This document shows positions 1-12,589 of a stretch of DNA of 64,000 nucleotides, piece after piece; position 1 is the stretch's first letter; every line of letters begins with the position of its first letter. The stretch is from Prostheceraeus crozeri (lineage: Eukaryota; Platyhelminthes; Polycladida; Euryleptidae): positions 124,001 through 188,000 of the forward strand of contig CAJQUW010007913.1 in NCBI GenBank assembly GCA_907163375.1. Reading direction: 5' to 3'. Made by a program: the position numbers and the translations under genes. The notes under the pieces are model-generated. The model made no database searches. It saw only the letters and a program-made list of their open reading frames with translations, and was not told the origin of the DNA.

Positions 1-3000
1 TCAATGTGTTTCACATGGTTCACGCTCATCGCTTCGATGGCTTTCTCTATCGCATTGATGCCACCGTCTTCTCGCATTGCGAGGGTAGAGAAGTTCGTAT
101 GAGCTCCTGCACCATTCCAATCACCAGGAATAGGTTTAGGATCAAATGATACGACGACTCCGAATTCTTCGGCCACTCGATGGAGTAAGAATCGAGAGAC
201 CCACAAGTGATCGCCCATCTCAATCCCTTCACAAGGACCAACTTGGTATTCCCACTGAAAGACAAACAGACATTTGGTAAGTTATTGTCATTCTGTATCA
301 GTTTTTGCATTACTTACCTGCGCGGGCATCACTTCGGCATTTGTACCAGCAATAGTTACACCAGCGTACATGCAGGCCCTGTAATGTGCCTCCACAATAT
401 CTCGTCCGATAGCTCGCCCAGCACCGACACTGCAGTAATACGGTCCTGAAAGTGCAAAGGTTTCTTCATTCAATGCTGCGTGCGTGGGGATGACTTTTCC
501 TATCACATTATATAACTGGTAAAGTCATGCTACTTAAATCGATAGTGAATAGTGCATATGAGACAGATTGTTATCCTAATTACGCAGAGCAAGAAATCAT
601 TCATTGGCGCGCACAGCTATTGTTAAGCTTCTTAACTGCATATGATGAATGATGAAAGACGAAAAGTAATACCTAGAAAGCCGATAAGCAGCCATCCTTA
701 TTACTCATTTCATCAATCTCATCGATTCACAGCATAAACTGAAGTACTGAAGTTGATGATTATGAGCAAGAATTCAACATAATATGAATAAGCTATCACA
801 GAAAACATTCTAAATGTGAATCTTCGGTCACAAAGTCAATATCATATTTGAAAACGTTCGATAAGGCTCAGCATAATTCAGTTACAAAAACTGAAATTCA
901 CTGGCGCCTCCTTTCAAAGCACATCTAGGAATAGCAGATGTGTCGGGGGATTTCACCTCCAATTTCTCACTTCACTTGTTTATACCTTATATCCATGTAT
1001 AAGCAATGTTCTATTTTTTAAAAGAAAGATATTCAGGCAAAGTTGAAATGTCTGAAATGTCAACAATGAACATTCTGCTATGTGCATTCATTTTGAAAAT
1101 GCAATACGATAATCGCCTTAAAACATTTTTGACAGTAAAAATGCGCTAACTAAGAATTTAAATTTGAGTCTACCAATGTCTCTGAAACCACGGGGTTTCT
1201 CGTAATTTCATCAAATGTGTTTCGGAAAACTAATTAACTGACTTACACGTAGTGCTTACTTAGCATTACACGTGGTATCTTCATCCCTACATTTCATTAT
1301 GATACTATTTCATTGCAGATTCAGAAATTAGAGTTCATCATTCTCAGACCTACTGCTTCTTATCTCACCTTGCGGTCCTGGATATCCTTGTTTTGGCCAT
1401 CCAAGTGGCCAACCATCAACATCTAATAATGTGTATTCTTGTTCAATGCCGAACCAAGGATGCTGATCTGCTGCTGTCTTCATCACTTCTGCGCATGCCA
1501 ATCGGTGGTTTGTGGCTGCAAGAAAAAAGTGCTTTTAGCGAAATTTTCAAAATGATGACCTAGCAACTCAATCACTTTGAAATTTGAAGTCAATGTCAAT
1601 TATTATCGGTCCTAATATCAAAATGGCAAATTCCTTTTAAAATTTTGTCAATACCTAAGATCATCAGTTGATCATAGCGAATCATACTTCCAGCAAGATG
1701 TATTTTCTTATCAAAGCACTCACTGAAAATCTCGTCACTATACGAGCCTTTAACCATCTGAATCATGTTGACAATGTATGCATCGAACCGGTCTACCATC
1801 TTAGATCAGGCACTGTCGAGGACCATTTTTTGCTAGCAGAATAATTAAAAGTTGAATTGCAACCTCATTTGAAGATTGAAAACAGGCCTGAATAACTGCT
1901 GTTTGATCCAATATCAGGAATCATCAGCAGGCCTAGGTCACATCTTTCAATATCGACACAACTGCCTCAGTAACCATGCCGCTGTATCCGGAGTAACATT
2001 CAGATGCACAATAAGCTATTAAGTCAATTTCTGCGGGAAATCGAGAAATTCTACCTCTAGCACACAAGTCTTCGAAGTTAGTGAACCAGTAGAAATTATT
2101 GGATGCTGTCTTTTGAAAGCACAATGTAAATAGAATTATTGAGTATAATAGAATATAGGAAATAATCGTAAGTAGAATATTGAGTTGCATCTCAAAATCG
2201 GGAAAAAATGTGTTCGGTAAAAACAGCATCTAACAAATATTACATCAATATAGTAATGTACATTAACTGAGATACATGTCAGCAGTGTGTTAAAAACATT
2301 GTTCGTTGAATAAACGCAGAAATTCACTTAATGTGCTGTCTAGTGATCTCAAATTAACAATTATAACCATGGAGAATGAGCAGCAAGAATTTTGAAAATT
2401 CTCTGAAGATAGGAGAAGGCTCTTCTCTGTTATTTACTGAAAGCGGGAGAGATATGTGCATCGTCTTCGTGAAGATGTAACCGCAGAAGAAAGATGAATT
2501 CGAATTTCGAAAAGTAGTTCTTTTCAACTGCGTCTGTATTCGTTGTTTCTGAAAACAATTATTCACAATCATGGATTCTCAGAAAGTATGTCCATGCACT
2601 CATAAATAACCTTCAATTTTTGTATGGATTTTGTTTTTTTAATGTAGGGTAGGGATTGAACATGATTTGTGAACTTATTATTCATTCAGTATTTATTGCC
2701 ATTTAAGAACGCATCGCATCTTAAGGAATAAGATTTCGATTTTCGACTATAGCATGCTAAAATTCTTAAAAAAAGTGTTCAGTGAAAACACTCAGAAATT
2801 GCTGCTTCAACAGACTTTATCTTCTAGTATTTTAGAAGGAAGTATTCCACGTTGTGTGCGCATTGTCACACTATTTCATACCATGCCCAAATCACGTAGA
2901 ATCGTCGTTTCGAGTCTTATAGACCTCACATGGCATTTGATCGCTCGCTTTTCTCATTTCATTAATTCTTTGCCATATTTTTAACAACTGTAAATACCAC

Positions 3001-5090
3001 AGACTATCAATTTAATTTTACTTATAGAATCACATTTATCCTGAAAAATAGGAGGAAACTGTCACGGCTGAGTGCAATTCCACTTTCCGGTTGCGAATTA
3101 TAAAAGTGAGCAGATGGAAAGTAAATTAGGAGGTAATTGCTACGTACGTGTAAACATATTTTTCTCTTGCGCATTTGTCATATTTTTTTATAATATGGAT
3201 GACAATCAGCGCAATACCTTCATCACTACTACCCTTTTTACTTCTAACTCTTTTTACGCAACCGTGAAATACAAATTCCATTCAGCTAATATGCGATCTT
3301 CAATAGAATGTAAGTTTATAAGCAATATTGATTCATTTTATCATCTGAATTACGGATGGCGTTTGTATTCGAGCTTCACAACTCATTGCTTGTATCGCCC
3401 ACGCTTACAAGTGTCTGGAATCAGTTTTCAACCATATTTCATCATCTCGTCAAACAGTGACTCAGTGCATTCCTCATGATTTCTTGACCTATTAAACTTA
3501 ATCTTCTATCCGAACGTCTATATTCTTGCCTATCAATTGCAATAAAGCATCATTCCCTATAACATTTTAAACCTTCAATTTTACGAAGGAATCAACCGAT
3601 AAATAACAATGATAATGCTGAATTTCCCTTTCTCGACATTCAGTCTGTATAATTGTTGAAAACCGATTGCTTGTTTGAAGTCCTGACAACTGAGGTCAAT
3701 GGTAATAACATTTTATGATATTTTATGGCATCAGCCGACAGATGCGTGATTCAACAGTCTTTTGCGGAGTGGAATTTGTGATTGTTACGATAGTAAGAAG
3801 AGAAGGAGTATGAATGGATGAAATTAATCATTCACGTCTAACTATAGTGCAACATTAAACTTGGATTCAAATATATTAAGGAAGAGCTCTTTGAAGTTCT
3901 TAGAAATGCAAGGCAAGAATCTGTCCCGGTGTTATGATACACGTTTTCCCTCCATTCCACTTTCCGTCTATGTTTGCCTGCAATTACTCCGCATAAAGGC
4001 AGACAACAGCTGTAGCTAGGGGCCCGGGGCTTGTCAAGCAACGAAATTGGACTTAATTCAAAATTGTGATTTGAAAAAAGTCGAATCAGTTTGGTTTGAA
4101 TAAAAAATTGGTCTTTCATCTAAAAATATAAAGTCTGAATAATACTAATAATAAAAGCATTCTTTTGACATACAAAAAAATAAGCAAAATATCATTAAAA
4201 TTTAGAGAAAAAATCTGGCACATGATTTTCGAACCCTCTTGCTGTTTCTTGACAGCGAAACATAATGAAAAGCACAATCGCTATGTCCTAATTCGTTGTG
4301 ACTGGGTCATTTGTTATATACATCTAGTCATTATGTGAGTTCTCCGTGGCACAGTGGATAAGTGGTTGGCCTAGCGATCCGTCACTACAGAGGTCGAGCC
4401 CCGAGAGTGCCATCGGAAGTTGTCAGGAAGGGCATCCGGGCAAAAATATGACTAAGATCCAGCTAAAAGTCTGACCATGTCAGCACCGTCGAAGCCCACA
4501 GTATGGGGAGTAGTGACGTTAATTAAAGATCAATTATTTATAGTATTATGTAATTATCACACTGTATGCGCACTTCAGACATTTATTGCAACACTCGCAT
4601 ATGTAAACTTAATGCTTAAATGTTGCTTTAAATATCAATAAAATATTGTGATTGATTATTGAGACACGGAAAAACAGGTGTCTTTAAGAAGATAAGCGGT
4701 ACTTACATGTCGGTGTATGATCATACTTGAATGTGTCACACATGACCAAAATGTTCTTTCCTTGTCGGAATGGATCGCGGAAAATTGCTCGAGGTTTAAG
4801 ATAGACATCTGCGTTAGATCCTTCGGCTTGGCCGGTACTGCTTCCATCGAAGTTCCACATTGGGAGATCTGTTGAAGAATTCACCACAGACCTGCATTTT
4901 TAGTTTCTCAATGAACATTTACAAACTTACCTTCCACAGACTTCGGCACTTCTGTAAGTGTTCGTGTCTTCGCTCGCAATTGTTCGTTAGATCCATCAAT
5001 CCAAATGTACATTGCTTGGATCATCCCATCGGGCTGGGGGATCGCCATAAAGCGATCGGCAATATTCTTGTCCAATTTTACATTAGTCAT
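1..5090 (-). CDS. GLUL: Glutamine synthetase (class II), five exons, 3' end outside window
   Basis: Glutamine synthetase joins glutamate and ammonia to glutamine using ATP; the animal enzyme is a decamer. Five exons are seen on the minus strand: 5090-4931, 4868-4707, 1515-1369, 445-318 and 254-1 (continuing). Each junction has GT donors and AG acceptors, and the phases (1,1,1,0) join without a break. The ATG at 5090 gives residues 1-283 of an expected ~370. Visible family motifs are MYIWIDG and KTRTL (N-terminal beta-grasp region), [28 protein letters not shown]-like [50 protein letters not shown] and [10 protein letters not shown], carrying the metal- and substrate-binding Glu and His residues. 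No lesion is seen. Introns are 62, 3191, 923 and 63 nt. Upstream noncoding exons or a promoter could not be located. Confidence 0.95.
446..1368 (-). other. Intron 3 of glutamine synthetase
   Basis: This 923-nt intron starts with GTGAGA (donor, minus strand) and ends with a pyrimidine-rich TTTCAG. It is AT-rich, and I see no repeat or coding similarity in it. Confidence 0.8.
1516..4706 (-). other. Intron 2 of glutamine synthetase (long)
   Basis: This 3.19-kb intron has a GTAAGT donor at 4706-4701 and a TTGCAG acceptor ending at 1516 (minus strand). It carries a tRNA-derived SINE near its 5' end on the opposite strand. Several short open frames are present, but none resembles a known protein. 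Confidence 0.8.
4334..4510 (+). repeat. tRNA-derived SINE
   Basis: The segment has an RNA polymerase III A box, TGGCACAGTGG at 4347-4357, that fits the consensus fully. About 35 nt later comes a B box (GGTCGAGCCCC, 4392-4402) lacking one T. The body contains CAGGAAGGGCATCCGG, a block I know from the 3' parts of tRNA-derived SINEs mobilised by RTE-type LINEs. It lies in intron 2 of glutamine synthetase, antisense to it. No cloverleaf-competent tRNA is formed, so it is not called as a tRNA gene. Exact ends are approximate. Confidence 0.75.
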
Positions 5091-7957
5091 GATGACAGAA
5101 TTGATCAGGAGTCACTTTTGTGCCTTGTACTTAAAGGTGTCGGTCTTATACTATTTCAATGACACAGGAACTGATCAGCAATGGTTGTAATTGGTCAATC
5201 AATTGATTGGTTTTGCGCTTATTGCGCGTCATCACGCACGTTGTTACATGGAACATTCACAGCTCGTTTATTTTCCATTTCAAGGTCAAAGTTGCATAAT
5301 CACATAGATCAAGCGTGCACCAGTCACGATAAATGCACGTGTTTACGGCGGATCCAATGAGTGAAGTACATTTAACGTGCAAAGTCTTGCTTCAATGGAC
5401 AGACAAGACACATGCGGGCGGATGTCTCTAAGGTCAAGTTTACTGAGTAGGAAATTTGAAGGAAAAATGGGTATCGCCTGATGACAATGACATGACTTTG
5501 GTGAGAAAATTTATGAACAATATTGAACCTTCGTCATCGCTGTGTGAGAATTTTCCCATTTCCAAATGACAAAAATACACAACTTTTACTTCGCACAAAC
5601 GGTTCAATGCAGATTTCCTCTCAATGCCGATTTACAAGACGTGTTCAATATGGCAATGTTAGTTGCATGAGGAACTTGAAGTTGGCGTGATTTTTAACCT
5701 GATTTGGAGCCGACTCACACCTTTGTAGGTCGGATAGACTTATATTTCGCACATCGGTTGTTGGCGGGCCAATTGAGTCACTTACACTTGTTTTGAGATT
5801 ATACGAGCAAAAGGTGATGACATGAGATTCACGTGAGAGAGATAAAGTTTCTCAAAATTTCCTGAAACAGTGATTAAAGTGACCTAATACGAATCATTAT
5901 ATTGATATTTCATGAACCAAAAAATAAGTTATATTCAAAAATTTCTATTCGCAACATGAAAGAACATGATGCGGTATACCAACGAATTCAATGCCTCCGG
6001 CTTTCACAAACTCGATTAAAAATCTGCTGAAATACAAAGCCGTGAATAAATATCAAAACGAATAACCATCAAACTTGTTAATCGATTCTTTTCGGCCGCT
6101 TGAAAGTGGCTGCTATTAAATGGTACCACATAACCACACACCTCATGATATCATACGGATCTATAGCGATTTTAAGTGAAAATGGCCAAAACTTTGGACT
6201 TTTTGTTCGTAGAAATGAAATCTGCAGCCAATTTCAGGTTCAGTTGATAACTAGATAGGCCAAGAATAAACGAATAGTTTTGTAATAGATTTGTAAGGCC
6301 AGCAATTCCAGACTAGCAATTGTTATGCGGTTCGTTTAAATGAAGGAAGAAGACCTTAATACCTTAATTTTCATAAAAAGGTGTTTGGAAGTCGTAAATG
6401 AAATTATATTGTGTACAAATAATGAGAAATAAATGTGCAAGTAAAAGTATAAAACAATCTTGCAAAATGATAGCCATTGTAAACATACATGTACCTGGTC
6501 AGCATCGGCTTGACAGATGGGTAAGACCTGCGACTGGCATTCCGATCGGGGCTTAGCAGTTGTGTAGAAAGAAAAAGAAGTTAATGTGGCAGCTTCACCG
6601 AGACTCATGACCGCAGTGCTCTAGAAAATAGCCGTCCGTAAGATAATAATTGTCACAAGCAGTTCCCTGTTCCAACACGTCAATCCGTTCAGCATGCCGA
6701 ATACCGGGACCGCTACATTCTGCCAAATAAGAAATAAACATAATTTATTGTCGTACTTAATCAGTCATTAATGGATGATTGAATATGATTATGTAGGAGA
6801 TGTACACGATGTTCCGTAAAAGAAACCAATATTATGTATGTCAAGAATACTTTAAATATTATTGCAGAATGAATAAAATTTCACGTCTATAATTTAGCTT
6901 TGCTTTTATAATTGTTCATTCAAAGATTCCAATTTCAGAATAAATGATCTGATCACTCTTGACATATGGAGCAAAATGTCTGAATATTTGTATAATATAT
7001 ACATGTATACTTACTTAGTTAGATAAGCCAACATCCGAAATGGGTTTCAATGCACTTACTTATATGAAATGTTGATTTTATGCCACTCAGCTTGATGTGT
7101 AGCTAAAGTGACGCAGTGGAAGATTACAAAAACACTTTCCTGGAATTTCCACGTGGATATGTTTGAATCCGCGACAAGATGTTTAAACTGTTGGCGCAAT
7201 TGCAAGGTTACATTAATGAGAAGTTTTCTTTTGATGTTCCTGTGTGTGATTTCTGAATGATGAAGCAACGCGAGTGCCTTGGTACGGTGTTCGCAAATCA
7301 AAGCATTTCGAGGATATGGTCACCCTCAGTTGTGCTTTCAAAGCAGGATTATGGTTAGCGATTTTCACATTTAGAATTCGACGATTTTAATGAATTGAAC
7401 ATTAGTCCAAAATTCCATTTTCCATGTGTAATATTGATGCATGTATATAGGAATTTGTGCCTGAATGAATTTTCATGCTTTGGTGTTCATGATCTTATTT
7501 TCACAAAATTAGGTTCCATGCTAAGACTAATCTGTGAATACTGTCCAAGATCGGCAAAAATCAAAGCATGATTAATATGTGACAAACAGTGTGCCCTGGT
7601 GTTGACATGAATACATCTGTCGACCATTGAATGTAGTTTACGACTTACAAGACTACGCTTGAGGATTATCATTCTGTAATACCGCATGCACTTTGCAGCA
7701 TGTGAAATATCATTAAGCCATACTTGTTGATGACTTACGTTTGCATGCATGCATGACATTGTTTGAGATAACGAATACTGATTGATACATGTATATTTAG
7801 ACATCACTTTGTCAAACTTGACTATCAAAACTTTTGAAGATAGAGTTGAGATCCTTTTAAAATTCTTGCTGAGAGGTGTGCATGTGTATCTTGATTGCCG
7901 TAGTTAATATCAGAAAGGTATTTCATGTTGACATAAAAATGATTCACATAATAGTGT
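5091..7957. other. Upstream flank of glutamine synthetase, nothing recognised
   Basis: This AT-rich stretch lies 5' of the glutamine synthetase start. Its proximal part must hold the promoter and 5' UTR, but no TATA box or leader exon could be fixed. Open frames up to 113 codons occur, with no recognisable similarity. Confidence 0.5.
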
Positions 7958-7965
7958 CTTTAAAC

Positions 7966-8699
7966 CAGATATGCGGAGTCCTATCATTTTGATAGGACTT
8001 CGACTCCGACTCCAGGTGGCAAGTATATAAGCTTAGTTTTTTGAAAACTTGATTGACTGGTAGCCTTCATAGATCATTATAGGCTTACCTGAACCTATAT
8101 TTAGTGATCATTGCTGTATCAATTATCAATCATTTTCGATGAAAGTTTATCAAATGTCGCTTTAAGTTAGATTCATGCGACTCGGCTCCTCCCATCTTCT
8201 TGATGTGTGCTTCATACGGTTTTTCTTTAGTCTCTGCCAGGCACGAAAGTCCCCCATCCTTCTCCAAAAAAATATGAGTGCACCTTCGATTTTAATATGC
8301 GCTTTGAAGGAACCATCACACACGATTAACGTGAGGATGAGAGGCAATGTTCTCAAACAAAGTATTTCATTTTTGTCTCCTTTGTGACCTTTGGTGCGTA
8401 GGTGTGATCGAGGCTAGGAAGGCTTGTCTTCTCTACTAAATCACCGAGTGAAAAGACAGTCCTTTTCTCACTATCACGGTTCATTCCCTCAAGTATTACA
8501 AGCTTTGCATGCACTGCTGTCTCTACTTTTGTTTGACGGAGAAAGTTGACATCAAGGCAATGACAGCTATGCACGAGAATAAATAATTTGCTTGTATTAT
8601 ATTATTTCGATTCTAGGTATAGGCCGGAGTCCAGAGTCCTATCATTTGATAAGACTCCGACTCCAACAAAAATGATTGGACTCCGACTCCGCATCCCTG
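7966..8699. mobile_element. Nonautonomous hAT-type element, 734 bp, 8-bp TSD
   Basis: The ends are inverted copies: CAGATATGCGGAGTC on the left, and CAGGGATGCGGAGTC read inward from the right. The element is bounded by identical 8-bp duplications, CTTTAAAC at 7958-7965 and 8700-8707, the length made by hAT transposases. Subterminal sequence is rich in GGAGTC/GACTCC hexamers and contains a small palindrome, TCCTATCA..TGATAGGA, at both ends. No transposase reading frame is present. Short frames inside (8162-8574) resemble nothing known. Confidence 0.85.
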
Positions 8700-8707
8700 C
8701 TTTAAAC

Positions 8708-9690
8708 ACATGAGAGACCGCTAGTAGTTGCGACCGTATGGTTGGCAAAGCATAACCTATTGAAATCAAAGACAAAAGAAAGATCATTTTACAGTTCACT
8801 CAACTGTGTGCTTTTGAAAAAACATTCGTCTCGTACTTCCTTTAGGTAGTTGGGAAGTAACTAAGTGGCCTACCTACAAGTCTGGCCCATGCGCACACCA
8901 ATCTGTAATCCAAATGCTTTGAGGCGTAAAGAGATCGAGTGATTTACGAGCTACAAAATCGTTATTCGAGAAGTCAAATTCGATTATAAAATTCATGTTG
9001 ACACGATGTTCATTGACGTGGATTTATGTTTTTCGGTACAACATCAGCGTATGTCTTTTGTTCTCCAATTGCAACAGCTGTTTGAGTGTATTTATATCTT
9101 CCAGCGACAATCCAAATGATCTGACTATCTACGTCACGCAATGTTTTTATGCTGGCATTATCTCAACATGAAATCGCCGGTACACAGTATGTCATTACCA
9201 CAACGTTTAGTTTTGTCCTATAATTAGGTGAACATTCACTGTGTCATTCCCTTCTGCATTTTTTCTTGGAATCCATGCGCTGTGGGTAAATGATATTTCA
9301 TCATACTCTCAAGACGAAATAGCTGACGAAATAAATAGACAAAATTTAGGATTCACTCCCACATAAAAAGACTGACAATCATTTCCTATTTAGGTGTAAT
9401 TCACCCACTCAAGCGAAATGCTATTTAGATTATGGATTAGGAATTCCAATCACTGAATTGAAATTATAACAAAATAGTAGAGAATGTTTCTTGAAGTGAC
9501 AGATAGTGACGAAGTTTATGTGTGACTCCCATCAATTCATGTATAGCGAACCCTTCACACTTCAATGCAATCGTCAGTGTTACGTTTTTAATAATCCATT
9601 GATGAGGCATTTTGAATAAAAGTCGAGACTTAAATTGAGGTTGTCATTTGCCATAGCCAACAATATTTGAAAGCATGACCAATTTGAAGA
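8708..9690. other. No recognised feature
   Basis: AT-rich sequence with no reading frame, repeat or RNA gene that I can support. Confidence 0.4.
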
Positions 9691-9699
9691 TGAGCATCA

Positions 9700-10200
9700 G
9701 TGAAGTAAGCCTGCATAATACCGAGTTTAGGAATGGAGCTATTCTTCGGGATTGAGATCTTTGGGAGGCAAAGTGTTCACTAGATCCCAGTTTTGCTCAC
9801 ATTATTGACCTCTGGTTACCTCAATTCCGGAATTAGTGTTTTGTTCAGGAAAAATTATTCTAATTTGACCACAGTTGTCATGCGTGGCATATAGCTTGGA
9901 TTACGATAAAAAGGGCGTAGCCTGTAATGATTCTTCAATCCTGCAATCCCGAGCTTAGGATTTTGGAATCTCAATGTGCTGGCTGGTACAATGCATCGAG
10001 GAAATAGTTGTGATTTTGATTATCTTGCCATTCTACATGTCGCTACAGCTGGTATGCTTGCATTTTGTCAATCTCGATCCCTGGTCAGAGCTTGTAATCC
10101 CGAATCCAGGGATCAAGAAAAATCGGGATTTTGTAGGCAGGCTCTAATCCCGGGTATTCACTCTACCAATCCCGAATCTCAGGAAATTGCAGATTGAAAG
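9700..10200. repeat. Block rich in AATCCCG / CGGGATT motifs
   Basis: The core AATCCCG or its complement CGGGATT recurs many times in both orientations (for example near 9750, 9945, 10095, 10127, 10148 and 10173). The same motif marks the direct repeats at 10340-10475 and 12055-12205. Clusters like this are typical of subterminal transposase-binding sites. They may belong to the broken hAT-like transposase to the right, but the element's ends were not found. Confidence 0.5.
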
Positions 10201-10339
10201 TGCAGAAATCAGGAATTCTCAACTGCTTCCTGTTACTCTCAACGTTGTCGTTATTAATTTGTGCATAAAGCGGAATAAAATTCAAGTCGACTTGTCAATC
10301 GCGATGTCAGTAAACTGACTTTTGGCAATTCCGACTCTC

Positions 10340-10475
10340 TGCTAGTCCCACATCCCGGTATCCCATATTATCAACACACATGTGTTGTCATAGCATATTT
10401 ACTATTCCACTCAATCCTCAATCACGGAATTTCGTGACCGAGATATTCCGGGATTGTGGAATCTCTTCCCTCAAT
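10340..10475 (+). repeat. Left direct repeat flanking hAT-like pseudogene
   Basis: About 135 bp is alignable in the same orientation with 12055-12205. Shared blocks in order are CCGGTATCCCAT, a CATATTTAC-like block, an ACTCAATCC block and TTCCGGGATT followed by TGGAATC. The two copies bracket 1.6 kb containing a transposase pseudogene. Confidence 0.65.
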
Positions 10476-10786
10476 ATACATGTGATCAGAAGACACAAAG
10501 GGCGTAAGTATATAATCACTAGGACTTACACTTTCCGGCACTAAAAAACGCAAAATGGGCAGACAAAAGGCAATAAAAAAGTATCAAAAAAGGCAATAAA
10601 AAGGCATTTATTTATCAAAGAAAATAATGTATTTGGGGCTTAAAATACCGCTATGAAACACTACATGCTAGACAACTGCTAAACACATTATAGAATACTG
10701 CAATTACTTCGTGTAGATAGTCAATCGGAAATCTCGAAATACAATATTCAAAGAAAACTAAGATAGTAAAGTACCATACGCAATCA

Positions 10787-11960
10787 TGCATTCACATAAT
10801 TATGATTGCAATTAATTATCAGATGCTTGCACAAATTGTCGATAGAAAAACTTTGCCGATTGTCGGCAAGAATGCTCTTCAATCGAGAAATCGAACCTTC
10901 TCCATCAATTGATGTCAACGGAGCATATTCATAGGACGCCACAAGATCAGGTGCAACATTCAAGTCAACATCACTTTCACCTTCCAAAACACGTATAACA
11001 TCATGGATTGTTTCCAAGCTTTTGTTGGCTCCGAAGACTGAGTCCACCTTTGTTTTCATTTTCTTCCCTTTTCGCCCGGCATGGATAAGAGACGCGCGAT
11101 CTCCTGATTCAATACTGCGTAAGATGCGCCAGCGGTGAGACCTCTTCTTTCGAGTTTCGTTATGGATGAAGGCAGTGTTCCACAGTGTGCCGCGATGTAC
11201 GCCAAGTCATTCTTCAGCTGTGAATCACTAAGACAATCCTTTGTTGTTCCTATTGCAGCTGCATCATCTTCATCAAATTAATCGATCACCAATTTAAAGG
11301 ATTCGATGCAACGAGCATAATTTAAAGCAACATCCACCCAGGAACCCCTACGCGTAACCACTGGTGTTTGGGGTAACGGAATTTCTGGAAGTTGTTCTTC
11401 AAAAGTTTGCACTCGCGATGGTGCCTTCCGGAACACTTTTTTGCCGCTGGAAATCAGACTATCTTCGTTCTTGAAAAGCGAGCGAACTTCTTCTGCAATC
11501 CAGTACAGGCCATGCGCTACACATGTGATGCCGATCTCATTTGGAAAGAGAACCCGTAAAACCACAGATCCCTTGCGCATGTAAGAAGCAGCATCTAAAA
11601 CGAAGAGAATCACTCGATCGTGCTTTATTCCGTCGGGCCAAAAAACACACAGTGCATTCATCAGCGCTTGTGATATTGTTGTAGCGTTTGTTTTGTCAAG
11701 TTGTTCCGAGTGGATTCAGAAAACACTTAACTCGGTATTCGGATCCAACTTACCAATAATTGTTTTGGCAAGATACCGACCCATGCTATATGTAGATTCG
11801 TCGATAGAAATCCAGATATTCTTGTCGCCTGCACTTTCGCGAATTTTCACAACCGTTTCGTGATGGACAACGTCGACGTATTTTCGAACAGTAGATGGAG
11901 ATGGAATCTACTTCCAAGAGATCGAAAAGCATCCGAAAATCTATTCAGTTTCCATTGGCG
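10787..11960 (-). pseudogene. hAT-superfamily transposase remnant (CGGBP1-like type)
   Basis: Read on the minus strand, one frame runs from about 11909 to 10787, interrupted only by two nonsense codons: TGA at 11718-11716 and TAA at 11280-11278. A little more similarity continues upstream to about 11960 in another frame. Family signatures are the IPSPSTVRKYV start of the catalytic region, WISIDES and GRYLAKTIIG (first acidic residue), LFVLDAASYM, VTC-like ITCVAHGL, KAPSRVQTF and the TRxGSW block near the middle. These match hAT-type transposase-derived proteins annotated as CGG-repeat-binding-protein-1-like. The N-terminal BED-type zinc finger is missing. It is flanked by direct repeats at 10340-10475 and 12055-12205. 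I infer a dead copy of a mobile element rather than a host gene. Confidence 0.8.
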
Positions 11961-12054
11961 AAGTATAAAACATCAATAAATTACTAGCAAAATGACAACT
12001 AAATTAATGAATTAATCCTGGAATATCGGATATTGCACAAACCCACGGAATCCC

Positions 12055-12205
12055 GGGATTGCAATCCATACCGGTATCCCATGCTATTTACATATGTCTA
12101 TATGCCTTGTAATATGATATTTACGATTCTACTCAATCCCGGGACTAATCCCAGGATTTGCTCAATCTCGGGATTGAGATTTTCCGGGATTCTGGAATCC
12201 CTAAT
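12055..12205 (+). repeat. Right direct repeat flanking hAT-like pseudogene
   Basis: This is the partner of 10340-10475, somewhat longer through extra AATCCCGGGAT units. It includes a perfect palindrome AATCCCGGGATT at 12050-12061 and several more half-sites. Confidence 0.65.
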
Positions 12206-12465
12206 GAACACATATTTGTAGTTGATGTTATTAGTATTTACAGTGAACATAGGCCTGCTCGCGCCAGTGCATTGGGTGTGATAACAGCATGAGAAATAGT
12301 CTCTTCGTATTTCTTTATAAATATGTTTTTTCTATATTTAATTTGCACGGTAAAATGCTGCGTATTAGAAAATTTCTAATTGCTAAAGAATTAAAACATG
12401 TTTTGTGCTTGGGCATCATTTAGTTTACCAATACTTGCTAGTTAGTGACTGCTTATCCCTTGACT

Positions 12466-12586
12466 GTGCCGCAGAGACTTGCGGAAGAGTTGCATTCGGT
12501 GTCTCAAAGGGTCATTCAAGATCTCATCCACAGTGTCCCGAACCGTTTGGGACAGTGCATACATAAATGTGGTGGACACACAAGAC
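12466..12586 (+). pseudogene. Tc1/mariner transposase C-terminal fragment
   Basis: About 40 codons read VPQRLAEELHSV, then RVIQDLIHSVPNRLG, then IHKCGGHTRL. This is the last helical block of Tc1-type transposases, whose usual form is W..I....I..LI.SMP.R followed by VI...GGHT.Y. Nothing of the DDE domain is seen upstream, so the copy is heavily truncated. No matching inverted terminal repeat was found nearby. The first residues of the open frame are not transposase-like. Confidence 0.75.
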
Positions 12587-12589
12587 TAT

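Noticed and set aside
47-310. 87-codon minus-strand frame over glutamine synthetase exon 5
   Set aside because: Wrong frame; the exon reads [10 protein letters not shown].. in another frame with correct splice phase.
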